DNA from: Scleromitrula shiraiana
Taxonomy: Eukaryota > Ascomycota > Leotiomycetes > Helotiales > Sclerotiniaceae
NCBI GenBank assembly: GCA_028455995.1
Contig: JABELC010000015.1
Coordinates: forward strand, 496,001-560,000
Direction: 5' to 3'
Length of the DNA: 64,000 nucleotides
The notes beneath the pieces are model-generated. The model saw only the letters and a list, made by a program, of their open reading frames with translations, did no database searches and was not told where the DNA came from. This document shows, piece by piece, positions 1-12,665 of this stretch. Position numbers and translations under genes: made by a program. The number at the start of each line of letters is the position of its first letter. Position 1 is the first letter of the stretch.

Positions 1-2569
1 AAGTCACAAGTCGCATTGATTCATCTTGAAGGAGCTTGAGGAGAACTTTATCCTGTGCTACGCCTTGCTAATGACGCAAGCAAGCAAGCAAGCAAGCACA
101 CCTCGAAAATTGATCTTGATATGCCGATCGTTCGGTCGGTCAAATCTGGATATCTCACACTTGAACCATGTTCTCCGTATTCCCACCGAGTGTTCATGTA
201 ATATGTGTGTGTGTGGGTGTACTGGTAACCTAATCGTTTGAGGCTCCAATATGAAACTTTTAATCGTGGCTATATTCATCCATCTTATACTTTCTCGTCA
301 ATGTTCCTTCTCTCACCTATCTTTTGTTACACCAACCCGATGACACCTAATTGTTAACGGTGCTGTACTGTACTATACTATACTTCACTTTAATGTACTG
401 TACTGTATATTTCACTGCGTTGTGCAACACTCTACTGCATTGCTCACTCAGCTTATCTCATTATGTATGAATATACTTCTGGAATAGATCTGATCTGTAA
501 CCAACCTTTGGCGATCGGATGGATGTTCCTATCCATGTCATCTCATCTCATCTCATCTTATCTCAGCTAGACTAAGTAATAGACTGGATTATGTATGCTG
601 TGCATTAACTTAAGTGAATCTATGATTAACTTTACATACATACATATATACATATATACATACATATATATAACTAATGTACGTCTATCCGTCTCACCGG
701 ATATTTAAACCCGACATCCATCCATCCATCCATCCATCCATCCATCCATTCACCAAAACCGAATTAGTCGATTGATTGCGCAACTTGTCCTCACTCACCC
801 ATTCTATGATAAATAAAAAACCATAAGGCTATGCTGTCCTTGTGTTGCCATACCAATTCGGTACTTTCCATTTAGCGGTAATATTGCGGTGATTGGTAAG
901 AGATAGATAGATAGTATCTATTTAAATTAACCTTAGAATGCGACGACGGCGGCGGCGCCTTCCGTATAACCCGTTCGTACCTATACTAGCACTAGTGGGG
1001 TAAGTGTAGTGTAGTGTAGTATAGTATAGTATAGTATAGTATAGTATAGTATAGTACTGTGCTATAAAAGTATCTAGCGGTTCCGTCGAGAAAATAAGCC
1101 TTGTGTGCTTGGCTTGTGCTTGGCGTGATGGGATGGGATGGGATGGGTGGATGGTGTTGCATGTGAGATTGGAATCCTCTAGTTGTATTTTATCTGTTTA
1201 CTCGTTCTGGGTATCTATTCAATCAATACTGTATTTAGATACCTAATATAGAATAGTATAGTATAATATAATATAATAAGATTATTTAACTCTCGAATAA
1301 TATGAAATATATCTTATACTATCATGATCTAGGTCAAATAATAAAAAAGACATTATTAATAATGCTAGTTCAAGTTCTAAGCCTTCCTCACATCAATGTC
1401 ACGGATCATGAATCGACTGGATTAGACATTCTTAGGGCTGTGGCTATGTATGGATGATTACTGAAGCTTGCTTGACTTGACTTGCATTAGACCCCCCCTT
1501 GAATTGTTCAGCCGCCCGCCCTAGGTGCTAAGTGCATGGGACTAGAGCGTTAACCTTGTTTACACCCCTCATTCTCCCCATTTGTGTACGGGGTAGTTAG
1601 TTACGTTGGTATGTATGGATGGAAAAATATACTCGGTTGGAAGTGAACTGAATTGAACTCAAGTGAACTAAACTGAACCGAACTGAACTGAACTGGTGCA
1701 CCAGTGTATAGTTCTAATTGTTTTTATACTTTATATGTCACTTACTTACTAGATATACGCACACACACGCACACACCTTCACACGCCCTTAAAGTCAATA
1801 AATATACACCGGACTGGTATATGTGAAAGAGTCAGAAAGTATATTTTCAAGCACCACACCAGACGGTTATAAAGTATAAAACATTACCTCGTAACATAAT
1901 ATAAATATAATATAACAGAACATAACATAGAAATGTCTCTCCTCACCCTGTGGCGCCCATCCACCCTCTAATTCTCCGTGTGACTAACCCTATTTTGGCG
2001 CGTGCCACCAATCTGCGGGCTTCAAATAACACGAGTACAATAAGGAAGTATAATACGGATGTACAATACAATAATAGTACCTATACCCATGGCCCCTCCA
2101 AATAGATGTATATTATATTTACTTTCTTACACATACACCGGACACACAAACATACACCAGATGAATTATACTAGATGAAGGAAATTTCTTATATACCGTC
2201 AATTGAGTCAAGTCAGTCAGGAAGATGTCAACTGCTTTTATTCATTTGATACTTCCAATTTCTTAGTACTTCTATACTTACATTACATGTGTGGTTTCAA
2301 TCCGACATCTTTTTCTTCTCTTTTCTCTTCTTTCTTTTTGTTTGAGTGAGTTTATAGGTACTTTTTCTTAATTGATTTTGATTGATTGCATGATTGAGAG
2401 AGATTCATTTTCTTCGTACTTTACTTTACTTTACTTTACTTTACCTCTTTTTCCTTCCAACCGTTGATTCATTCAACTCCAATTCACCTTCTTGATTCAT
2501 GGTTGGTCGTAAATAATCATTGGTAACGGAAAGATCTCGAGTCTGTTTCGACGGACGAAGAAACTCAAC
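1..2569. other. Gene-free region upstream of the NLR-like gene
   Basis: I see no gene here. The stretch is AT-rich and full of simple repeats: an interrupted CATC tract near 717-748, GTAGT/GTATA repeats near 1008-1053, GGGAT repeats near 1130-1150, GAACT-like repeats near 1640-1695 and a TTTAC tract near 2420-2445. The last 100 or so bases are probably 5' leader of the next gene. Short open frames are all below 75 codons and rich in repeat-encoded residues. Confidence 0.6.
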
Positions 2570-5500
2570 ATGGTTAGTGAATATACTTTTTTTTTCTCGT
2601 CCTAACACTTTCCCCAACATTCATTCACCTTCATTTTTATTTGCTCCTATACTTTGTCGTCCATTCTGCAAGGGACCAATATATATATATATCAGAACCT
2701 TATCAGCTAATCAATGAAATCAAAATCAAATAGTCAGGATCCGCTATCAAACCAGATGAAATCAATCGATACGAAATCACCGAGGTCTATGCTCATCCTG
2801 ACGCTCAAGCCGATATCGTATTCGTCCATGGATTAAACGGCCATCCGCAACTAACATGGACCGCAAAGAATGGAGTTTTCTGGCCCACCGAACTTCTGCC
2901 CATAACTTTCGATTCCAAAGATCCTAACAAGGTTGCGAAGGTTCGAATATTAGTTTATGGCTATAATGCGGATGTGGTGGCTTTTGGCGAGAAGTCGGCT
3001 TCTCATGATAGGATTCATGAACATGCGCAAAGTCTGGTTTCGAGTTTGGCGCTGGAGAGGAAGAGTGAGGAGGCGGATGAGAATCCTATTATTTGGGTTG
3101 CGCATAGCTTGGGTGGTATTCTGGTTAAGCGTGTAAGTACTTGTTGTTCTCTGTTCCTCTTTTGCTCTTCAATACTAATGCAATCTCACTAGGCTTTGGA
3201 GATTTCTCATGACAATCAAAGTAAGAGTAATGAGGAAATTCGTTCCATCGCTGTCTCAACTTTCGGTATCATCTTCCTCGGTACTCCTCATACTGGCGCC
3301 GACCCTGCCAAATGGGGCTTGATATTCCAAGGCATGGTATCAGCTTTAATGCCCAAAAAAGCTTTGGACACAGAAAACATCCTCATCAAAACCTTAAAAA
3401 CCAACAACGAAGCCCTTGCCAATATCAACCTTCATTTCCTCGACATTTATCAACGCTTCAAAATTTGTATGGTTCATGAAAGTTTGAAAACCGATTTTAA
3501 GGGTACAAAAGCATTTGTTGTTGATCAAACTTCCGCAGCCCCTTTGTTACCAGATGTCGCTTATTTCGGTATCGAAGCTACTCATAGTGGAATGTGTAAA
3601 TATGAGAGTAAAAGAGCACCTGGATATATGAACGTATCAACGAAGCTCAAGACGTGGGCATTGGAAAGTCCTCCTGTTATTCGAAGTCGTTGGGTAGATG
3701 AGAAAAAGAAGCGTCATGAAGACAGAGAGGCGCAAATTAGAGAAATTAGGGGAGATTTCGGTGGTGTAAGTTTTCTTTAGTCTTCAATTACGACATCTGA
3801 CTAACGCATTATAGCCAGTAGCACCACCAATGACTCATGGTACGTCTCAAGGAAATATGGGAGGATCTCAATCTAGTTATCAACCTAGTCTCATCGAGGC
3901 TCCAGGAAGATCTAGATCTATATTTGATTATGAAGTTTCTGAAGTTGAAGAAAGAGATGTAGAGATGGCAGAGAATCATTGAAAATTAGTTTCGATGATT
4001 TCCGACCTTCTGAGGGATTTTAAATAACGAAAAATATTTATTTGCTATCCAGAGCTGGCGTTACTTTTGCTATCTTTTCCTTATCACCCATTCATTTGGT
4101 GGAGGAAGGCTGATTTGTTGGTTCCATAGATTTATCGAGTTTATCGAACGTAGCGAATTCAGATGTCATCTCCCCACGTATGACCAAATCCATCCAATCC
4201 GTTGCAAGTATTGAACCCGACAACATAAACGATGAGACCGAATACTTTATCAAACCACCCGGTTTTCGCCCAAACTCCTTGTTCATAGGTCGTAAAGAAG
4301 TACTTGAAGAGATGCATAAGATGCTTTTTGATGAAAAGAGACGATCGCAGGGTTCTTCGGCTGTTCTAATTCACTGCATGCCTGGTGGTGGGAAGACCCA
4401 CTTGGCTCGTCAATATGCATATGAACATAGGAGTTTCTACCCCGGAGGAGTATTCTGGTTGCGAGCAAAAAGCTCGGAAGAAATCACGGCGGATTATTGG
4501 CAAATTGCTCGAAAAGCTGCACTGAAACCGTCCATGGTAAATGAGGATCCAAAACAACTCGATAATCCTGATCAGTTTATTAAATTGGTTAAGAAATGGT
4601 TCAATCATAGACGGGATTGGTTGTTGATATTTGATGGCATTCATTTCGATGATAGTCTTCGCAGGTTTATTCCCGATAGTGTTAATACGAGTATTATCTA
4701 TACATCGACAGAGAAATCAGCGAGTGGAGATCATCATTTTATGAATCCGCAAGTATTAAAATTATCACAACTTTCCGCGAGAGAAGCTCAACGATTATTA
4801 CTGTTTGAGTTGGATAAGAAAGAGCCGTTTCTTCAAGATGATCTAAGACATGCGATGGATTTAGTGCAGGCTATGCAGTTTCTACCCGTCGTTATTCATG
4901 TTATTGCTCAACGATTAAAGGCGACTGATGAACCGTTATCGAGATATGCTAGATCGTGGGCATCGAATCCGAAGGGTTTGAGAGAACTTCAAGCGTTTAC
5001 TTCGATTAAGGAACAGTTGGAGAAACTGGATGCTTATGAGACTTTGAATTTGATTCATATTTTGTGCTTTTTTAGTCAACTTATTCCTGTTGAGATGATT
5101 TCACTAGGTATGTTTTTGGTATAGTATTCATTCTTGTCGGTTATGCTAATATCGGAGTTAGGCCTTGATGCATTGGATGTTCCTGTCAAAGCTAATGAAC
5201 GAATTACTGGCAAATCACTGAACAATACCTTCAAAGTATTGAATAAATTTGCACTCATCGATCGGAGCGAACATGAAGCATCTTTGACCTCTTCAAGTTC
5301 TTCTCAAGCTTCCAAGAGCAGCAACAATTTACTGGCAGATAATATTGATGTTATAAGGCTACACAGTGTGGTTCAAGGATTCTTCGTGGATACCTTGCAC
5401 TCGAAGGGATTGTTACCCATGTGGCTTGATCGGGCTATTAATGTATTTTGTCACTCATTCAACGAAGCTAACGAACGCATCACACAAAAAACACCTAGTG

Positions 5501-8500
5501 GTTTAGTTGAGGATTATCGAATTTATGAAATCCATGGTATCAAGCTTCAAGAACATCTCAAAAGATACATGAAAGAGTACAATCGACGACATAAAAAGGA
5601 ACATCTGGACCCCGAGGAGACGAATGTCATTTTAGAAAAAGCACTTTCTGAAATCCGAGGCGAGATTGAAAGAAGAACTCCAGAATCATCACATATGATT
5701 ACAGGTGGTAGATCTGATGAATTTCAGATATCTATATTCGATCGTACGAGTAGTTCTTCGGATATGGGCGCTGATCCAGAAACACCCGCCGATAAATTTA
5801 CCGATGGTACACCGTGGGTTCTCGATGGTGATAAGATCGCAGTTGAATCCCCATCAAGTTTACTTCATGATCCGAATTTTCTACAACAAATCGAAGGAAT
5901 GAAGCAGATTAAATTCTCACCTCGACTTCCAAAAGAAGATACTGGATATGATAGTCATAGAGAAGCATCTACATTGACACTAGTTCCACCCAACACAATC
6001 CTCTCACAAGGATCCCCCGAAAGCCCAGGAGGACACTGGGAAACCGTAAAGCGAAAACCCAAAAGCAAAGCCCCCAAACTAAATCTCCACCACACGATCA
6101 AAACCATCGAAACAAAAAGATACGGTACTAGATCCGGAACCTACAGATCCCCAAATACAATCGATCCCCGCGTAACGCGCGAAACAGCACAAGGCGTATT
6201 TCAACAACCAGATAGTCGCCCTCAATCTCGTGGTCGATTGTCCGGTCAATCAAATGCGGAGGTTGCGCTGGCTCATATCAATAAAACGAGTCCGCCGCCC
6301 ATTAGAGGCGCGAAAATGGTGCAGGATCGCAGGGCTTCGGGGCAGAGATCAATTCCTATTTCGATTGAGAAGTCAAACAGTAATCATAGTAATCATAGTA
6401 GTCATCCGCGTATGATTACTAGGAAAGCTACTTATGCGGCGGCTGTGGCGGGGCAGTCGAGAGATACGGTTGAGAGGTTTGGGGCGGGAAGTGGAAGCGC
6501 GATGGAAGATTTCTCGAGTGATACGACATCTTATTTGGATTTTCCGACGCCGGGTCTGGCGCGATCGTCGTATTCTTCTGCTATTGCTTCTTTGCAGAGG
6601 ATACCTCATGATATTGAACGGGAACGAGAGCGAGAGAGAGAACAGGAAAATGAAAGAGAAAGAGAAAGAGAAAGAGAGAATAAGAGGGATGGCCAAAGAG
6701 AAAGAGAAAACGAAAGAAGAACAATAGCCCCCTACACACCCATGCCACCCTACCCCCAATCCCCAGGTCCAAGTCTCTACTACCAACAACCATATCCTTC
6801 ATCCGACACAGCGCTATACTATTTAAACGCTGACAATTACTCGCATTCTCACTCTCATTCTCATTCTCATATGAATATTAATGCTAATATGAATTCATCA
6901 ACTCCAGCACCCGACAAAGAACCGGAAATCGACCCGTTCAATAACATATACCCCATGATGGCAGGTCCAATTCCCCTGGTTAGAACGAGTTCCGATAACC
7001 AACCTTATACTTCTTTCTCGCCACGCATTCAGGGTGTAGGTGCGAGTTTACCTCAGGGTCAGGGTCAAGGTCAGGGTCAGAGAAAAAGAGATCTACCCCA
7101 TGATTATCAACAATGGGATTCGCAATCCTACGCCGATCTTGAAGGTCGAAATTTAAACCCTAATCCAATTCCTAATTCATCCGGAAGTGGAATCAGGGAT
7201 GCGAGTGCAAATGATCTCCTAACTCCAAATATTAATGCGCTTCCGCCAGGCTGGCAATCACTTTCTGAACCGAATTTACCGTTGACGCCTGGTATAGGTG
7301 GAGGTGGTTCGGCGTCGGCGTTCTCGAGTCCGGGTCCGAGGGTTGGGTATGGATATGTGGAGCGGGAAAGGGAAAGAGAGGGAAATAGAAATAGAAATAG
7401 AAATGGAAATGGAAATGGAAATGGAGATGGAAATGGGCAAGCACGAGTATTCCAATACCGACCCGATTCCGCAACGTATATACCCGGACATCCCGAGTTT
7501 TCCGGCCGTCGTAACCTCAATCCCAATCTCAATCTCAATCTTACGTCCCACGCGATGGAGAGGGGCAGAAGTGATAATAGTTATTTATCTTATTTATCTT
7601 ATCATTCTGCGCATTCTATGCACTCGCACGTTCAATTTGAAGAGGGGGGCAAACAACAGAACTATCGTCACGGTGGTCTAGAGCATCAGATAAAAGGAAG
7701 AAAAGATTGGGGGGAAGAGATGGGTGGTTATGGTTATGGTTATGGTTATGGTTATGAGAGGAGAGAGCGGGGCCATAAATATAGAGTTTCGATGGCGGAA
7801 ACGGAACCACTACCTCAATTACCCCGGTTTGGTGGGGGTGTTTCTCCGCGTATGACTGGTTCGAAACTTGCTTTTGAGAATGGAAATGGAAATGGAAATG
7901 GAAATGGAGGGGGTGGGGTGGGCATGGGGAGGAGTGTTAGCAATGGTAATGGGAATGGGAATGGTAATGGTAATGGTATTAGGAATAGGAATAGGAGTGG
8001 TAGTGATTGGAGAGAAAGAGAGAGGGACAGGGAGTTTGAAAGGGAGAGGGAGTTTGAGAGGGAGAGGGAAAGGGGATTGGTGAGGAAGAGTCCGAGATTG
8101 GGGTTTGCGAGTACGGTTGTGGGGGTTTCGGTACCGGTACTCGCACAACAACAACAACAACAACAACAACATTTGGGGTTAAATCCGAGTGCTAGGGCTT
8201 TTTCTCCGCTGGGTGGGAATGGAAATGGAAATGAGAGGACGGCAAGGGACAGGAATATCAAGTTTCTCTGGCCTGGAAGCCCTTCTTCACAATCACAGGG
8301 CTATGAAGCACCGGCTATGAAGAGAGGAGGGAGTGAGGGGAGTGGGAGTGGGAGTGGGAGTGGTGGGTTTAGAGTCGGTGGGGGGAGAGTCGTGGAGTTT
8401 GGCGGGGTACTTGGTGGGGGTGGGGATAAGAATGGGAATGGGAATGGGAATGGGAGGAGAGTAATTGAATTTGGGGAGACGGGATTGGGTATTGAAGTTG

Positions 8501-8682
8501 GTGGAGTGCCGGGGGATGGGAGGGGAAGAAGAGGAGGGGGAGGGGAAGGTGGAGGTGGAGGTTGGTATGGGGGCGAAAAGCGGGGGAGTGTGGAGGTTGT
8601 TGGTGAGGTTCATGTTGTTAATCATGATGATGATGAAAATGAAGATGTTATGATGATAGGAAGGAGGAGTAGGAGTCGCTGA
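2570..8682 (+). CDS. LipA and NB-ARC domain NLR-like protein with long low-complexity tail
   Basis: This is a fungal NLR-type STAND protein. Six exons fit: 2570-2572 (the ATG alone), 2734-3132, 3193-3765, 3815-3839, 4163-5107 and 5162-8682, giving 1821 codons. Residues about 10-330 form a LipA/DUF676 alpha/beta-hydrolase, with FVHGLNG near residue 31 and nucleophile motif AHSLGG with Ser126. A link ending GFRPNSLFIGR leads into NB-ARC: P-loop MPGGGKT near 406-412, Walker B LLIFDGIH near 488, and a winged-helix end with an MHD-like LHSVVQ. From roughly residue 800 the protein is disordered and built of dipeptide repeats. No ankyrin, WD or TPR repeats are visible, which is odd because fungal NLRs usually carry them. 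If intron 4 (3840-4162, 323 nt) is retained, a 380-aa hydrolase-only protein ends at 3982. The alternative is two genes, 2570-3982 and 4180-8682. The role is likely non-self recognition or regulated cell death, by family. Confidence 0.72.
6616..8460 (+). repeat. Cluster of in-frame hexanucleotide microsatellites inside the NLR-like gene
   Basis: Many separate 6-bp (and one 3-bp) tandem repeats lie in one reading frame. Examples are AGAGAR runs (6619-6720, Arg-Glu), a TCTCAT/CACTCT run (6844-6871, His-Ser), CAGGGT (7053-7078, Gln-Gly), AGAAAT/GGAAAT (7380-7436, Asn-Arg and Asn-Gly), GGTTAT (7726-7756, Gly-Tyr), GGAAAT (7877-7907), a CAA run (8145-8170, poly-Gln), GGGAGT (8338-8361) and GGGAAT (8431-8455). 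Because the units are multiples of three, length changes keep the frame. Confidence 0.9.
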
Positions 8683-9699
8683 TATTTACCTGATTCTTTC
8701 TTATATATTCTTGGGCAGGGTGTGGTAATTTGCGATCATTGGGGGGTTGGTATTGTCTTTTTATTGTATTACTACATGGTACGGTGCGGTGTCATGTGGT
8801 GTCGTGTGGTTCTTATAAAAGACGTAATTCTGTTATATTATATACCAACTAGCTTGTTGGATGGATGGATAGTGGGCATGGCGTTTCGAAACATCAGAGT
8901 AGCATGGTACGATGGGAGGGGAACTGGTATTGGTATGTGGCATTTATAATGGATACATGGAACAAGAAGGAAAACAGAAATGGATATATATACCCGGGTA
9001 GGATAATATGGCTTTTGCATTTTTGTTGGGGTGGGCTTGCTTGGATGGGACTTTAGCTTATGGATGGATGGATGGATTATATTGATGATACCCTTTAACT
9101 TACCTGAATAGGAAGGAATGCAAGGATGATATCGTATTGTATGGTATATATACAAATTCATAAACATAAATAAATATAAATATATATATATAAATATATA
9201 TATATAAATATATATATAAAGAACTAAAGGAATAAATAGACTATCATCCGCCATCTCAATCATCTCATCTCATCTCACACCTGCCAGTGTATACAAACAA
9301 GATGTCTTCCTATCTAGCCTACATCTTCCATTAAATAAATACAAATGTTTACTAGTAATAAACGTTACATCTCACGTGTCCCTTGAGTTGATCGAGCATA
9401 TATATAGACTGTGTATTTTAAATTTCATTTATGGAGACGCATTGGTGACGGAGATTGGCGTATGGTTTTCCTTTGCTGGATCGTTGATACGGATGGTTGG
9501 TTGTATTGTTTGGGTTTTATGCGTAGCTTGTGGGAGAGGCGGGTTTGATATTCTGTAATTTGATGTTTTGGGTTAATGGGGAGAGAGGGGGAGTGGAATA
9601 GAGTGGAGAAGAGGGGAAGGGAGTAGGGTAGGGTGGAGCGGAAGTTAGGACGGAGATGGAGCACGCACATGCTCCTGTTGATTTGTCAAGTGAACGATT
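8683..9699. other. Gene-free region after the NLR-like gene
   Basis: No gene is supported. The first part is probably 3' UTR. Further on are GGAT repeats near 9060-9075 and an AT-rich TATA/AAATA tract at 9160-9225. Open frames here are short and repeat-driven. Confidence 0.55.
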
Positions 9700-10167
9700 A
9701 ACCATTCATGTTACTCAAAAGCATGAGACAGCGATTGCCTTACAGACAGTACAAGCCGCCATAAATCCCGATGATGTTTCCTCGGCAACAAATATGATTC
9801 TTTTCTCTCAGACACTGGGATGACTGATCTCCATGTCAGCCGCTGAGTTCATACTCAAACTCACGTATCATACATATCACGAGCTACTAATGCACCTTTA
9901 ATACCGGCTGTGGATGTCGTGTTGACTGGTGCTAGAGATTTGAGGCAACCATTTCTATAGGAACGGTTAAGGCGGGTTTTGAAATCTTATGTGGATGGGT
10001 TGAAGTAGGTGTGTATGTTGGGTGTTGTAATGGCAGGGATGATGTTTTTCGTTGTCTTTGGGAATGCTTGGCAGGATCTGTATGAGATCAGCGCTAGGAA
10101 GATATTTTTGGCTAGCAATGGAAATAGCAGAGATGGTACTGATGTGGCGGTGTTGTTTGCTGAGTAA
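9700..10167 (+). pseudogene. MFS transporter C-terminal remnant
   Basis: Translation of three connected frames resembles the last third of a fungal DHA-type MFS efflux pump. The start (from 9731) gives a QTV..P.DVSSATNMILFSQTLG stretch typical of the helix 11 region. The middle frame gives VDVVLTGARDLRQ, matching the loop before helix 12. The end gives a GVVMAGMMFFVVFG helix and stops at 10165-10167. In-frame stops follow SQTLG and DLRQPFL, and the frame changes in between. The N-terminal two thirds are absent. I infer a dead, truncated transporter; by family it would have exported a small hydrophobic compound. It lies 293 bp from the P450 stop, tail to tail. Confidence 0.55.
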
Positions 10168-10459
10168 GAGGTTGCTGTTTGTTATTACTCGTGAAAGTAC
10201 CTGTATTAGAATTTGAGCTTCGTATGCTCGCGTAGTTCTTAAGCTAGGAGTGGTTCTACCAAAAGAATTGGATCTTGATGATTCAATAAGGTGTTCATAT
10301 TAGTAAAAATCGGCGTTATTGAAATAGAGCTTTTTTTGGCAAACTGGTATCTTATATCCACCAAAGCTCCACGCCATCTTAAAATGTGATCTTTTTTGAC
10401 TAGCAACCATGCATCTTATTATCTCGAGTTTGAGTTTCTTCTTTCTCTCCTTGATTAGA

Positions 10460-12399
10460 TCATCTCTTAACCCACCTAACAACTGCCTCCTCTGGTCTCA
10501 ACATCTGAAACAAAAGCACCATAGCACTATTATTCACAACCCCCCTAATACGTCTCTCTGCATCTCCCTGATCCTCACCCTCCTTCCTCATGATCTCCAT
10601 CCTATGATTCCGAAATAAGGTCGCAATAGCAGCCACGAATTCCACCTGACTGAACTTTTTACCTGGGCATCCTCGTGGTCCGTCGGACCAGGGGAGATAG
10701 GATCTTTTCGGAGGAGTATAGAGAGTTTCAAGGAGGGGAGTTGAAGGAGATAGTTGAGTGGTGGTATTGGCCGATGATGGAGACAGTGGGAGAATCCAGC
10801 GACGAGGTTTCCATTCAAGTGAATTGGCGCCCCAGTATTTGGGGTATGTATGAATTGCGTTAAGATTGGGAATCAACATCGTATTGGGAGGAAGATTGAG
10901 TGCATTTGATTTGTAGGTTAAGCTTCGATGGGATTTGCCTGTTGATTTGACGAATGCTACGAGTGGGTTGTATAGTCGGACTGTTTCGAGCTATTGTAAC
11001 CAAGTAAGCTAGCACCTTGCAGTGATTGGGGCGAGATAACTTCGATAATTAGATAGAACCTCTTACAAGAACTGCAAGACATCTTTGAAGCTTAGGGTAA
11101 GCCTCTTCATAATCCCAAGTTGTATTATCAGAATTCGGAAATACGAGTCTGATCTCCTCCGCAATCCAATCTTGTGTTTCAGGACTCGCTGCCAACAAGG
11201 TTAAAGCAAATGTAAGAGTATGAGAAATGGTATCATGGCCCGCAAAGTTAAAAACGAAGATATTACCAAAAATCTCGGATTCAGACAGCACCATTGATCT
11301 TCGATGAGCACCAGTATGTTTCTCTTTCTCGGTAATAGACTCATCTTCCGAGGCGCGGATAAGTGATGTCATTAAATTTCCAGATGAAAGCTTACCATCT
11401 GATATGTTTTGACGTTCTTCTTGGAGCATTTCAGTCATGTAGGTTTGGAATTCTACGGTTGCTTGAGTGACTTGACTCCAAGATTTTGGGAGGTAGGCTT
11501 TCCATTTTGCTAAGAATGTTGGACCCACGACTAATATCAGTAGTGCGTTTTCTAGAATCATACTCAGTGATTCCTTGTAGCTCATTGTGTGTCCAGCATC
11601 AAGCTTTTCGGATTGAGATGTAAATGGATAGGATTTTCTAAACCCTGCTTTGGTTAAGATGTTGAGCGAGAAAGTTTTGGTATCTTGAGCTGTAGTGTTG
11701 ACAGCCTTACTTCCAGTGTCTGACCAGTGTTTGAGCATTCCTTTGGCTTGACTGAGGGCTTCACTCCACACAATTTTGTTGTTTTGTTCGTTGAATAGTG
11801 GCCCTGTTGCCTTTTTATGCCGTTGCCAATCACGATCAGAAACCTGTACGGTATTATCAATAAATTACACGCACAGAGAAATGTATGAGATCATACTCAC
11901 AGTTGATATATTGGGACCAAAAACACTCAAAATCTCTATGACAAAGTCAGCAAATTACTCCATATAAACAAAATTCATAGGAAGTTGTAAGAAACGCACC
12001 TAACCACCCATCAGGTCTAGTGAATTCATTCCTTCTATGTATAACTTCAGCCAAAATGTCTGCATTACAAAGATATAACCAATTGCATCCTGGAGTAACC
12101 ATAACAAATACATCACCAACTTCTAGATGAGTCTTTCCTTTATCTCTCGTCTCCCACGCTCGTCGTCCATATCGAGTTATCGGCCAGGAATGTGTCAATG
12201 GAGTACTTTCTAGCAAAGGAACAATAATATCGGCTAGAAGCATCCATATTGGATTCTGTGGACTGACTGGTAGAATAATAATAGGCAAGTTGAATTTCTT
12301 GGCAGTAGAATAATTGCTTATTAGATTGAATGATGTCCAAAACACCGCTATAGATAGCAAAGCAAAAATCGAAGAAACGATAAGCTTAAACCAAATCAT
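10460..12399 (-). CDS. Cytochrome P450 monooxygenase
   Basis: A heme-thiolate monooxygenase, 580 aa, from four exons (minus strand): 12000-12399, 11901-11935, 11067-11843 and 10460-10990, with three GT-AG introns of 57-76 nt. The N-terminus holds one hydrophobic anchor (residues about 4-25), as in ER-bound class II fungal P450s. Later come the I-helix AGHDTISHT, the K-helix ETVR (ExxR) at about residue 406, a PxxW-type KPRRW, and the heme loop PWSDGPRGCPGKKFS with the cysteine ligand near residue 512. All key motifs are intact, so the gene is probably functional. The substrate cannot be told. Its upstream region is cut by a TIR element starting 267 bp from the ATG at 12399, and MFS and 7TM genes or remnants lie nearby. 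Confidence 0.87.
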
Positions 12400-12665
12400 G
12401 TTGAGTATCTTTGTTCGGTGAATGAAAATGGAGAAGGCTCCGAGCTTGTACTTTGCTCAAGTGCAAACGGGGAGAAGTGCTTGGTGCATCAGACACCCGT
12501 TTGTCGTTTTGCAGCGAAGCATAGTAGTATATAATAATTTCCGGAGCAATTAGAATCTACGGTTGAATGATGTGGTAGAACAAGTGTATATCTTCCAATT
12601 CTAAGTGCTGACAAACTGCGCCGAGGTGGATAATTCACACCATGCATATGTCATGTTTCGGTAGC

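Noticed and set aside
7128..8261. Several antisense and alternate-frame ORFs of 80-150 codons
   Set aside because: They come from hexanucleotide repeats lacking stops in several frames; the NLR-like frame alone is continuous with recognised domains.
9136..9230. TATA-rich tract as a promoter
   Set aside because: No gene starts nearby in either direction; it is a microsatellite.
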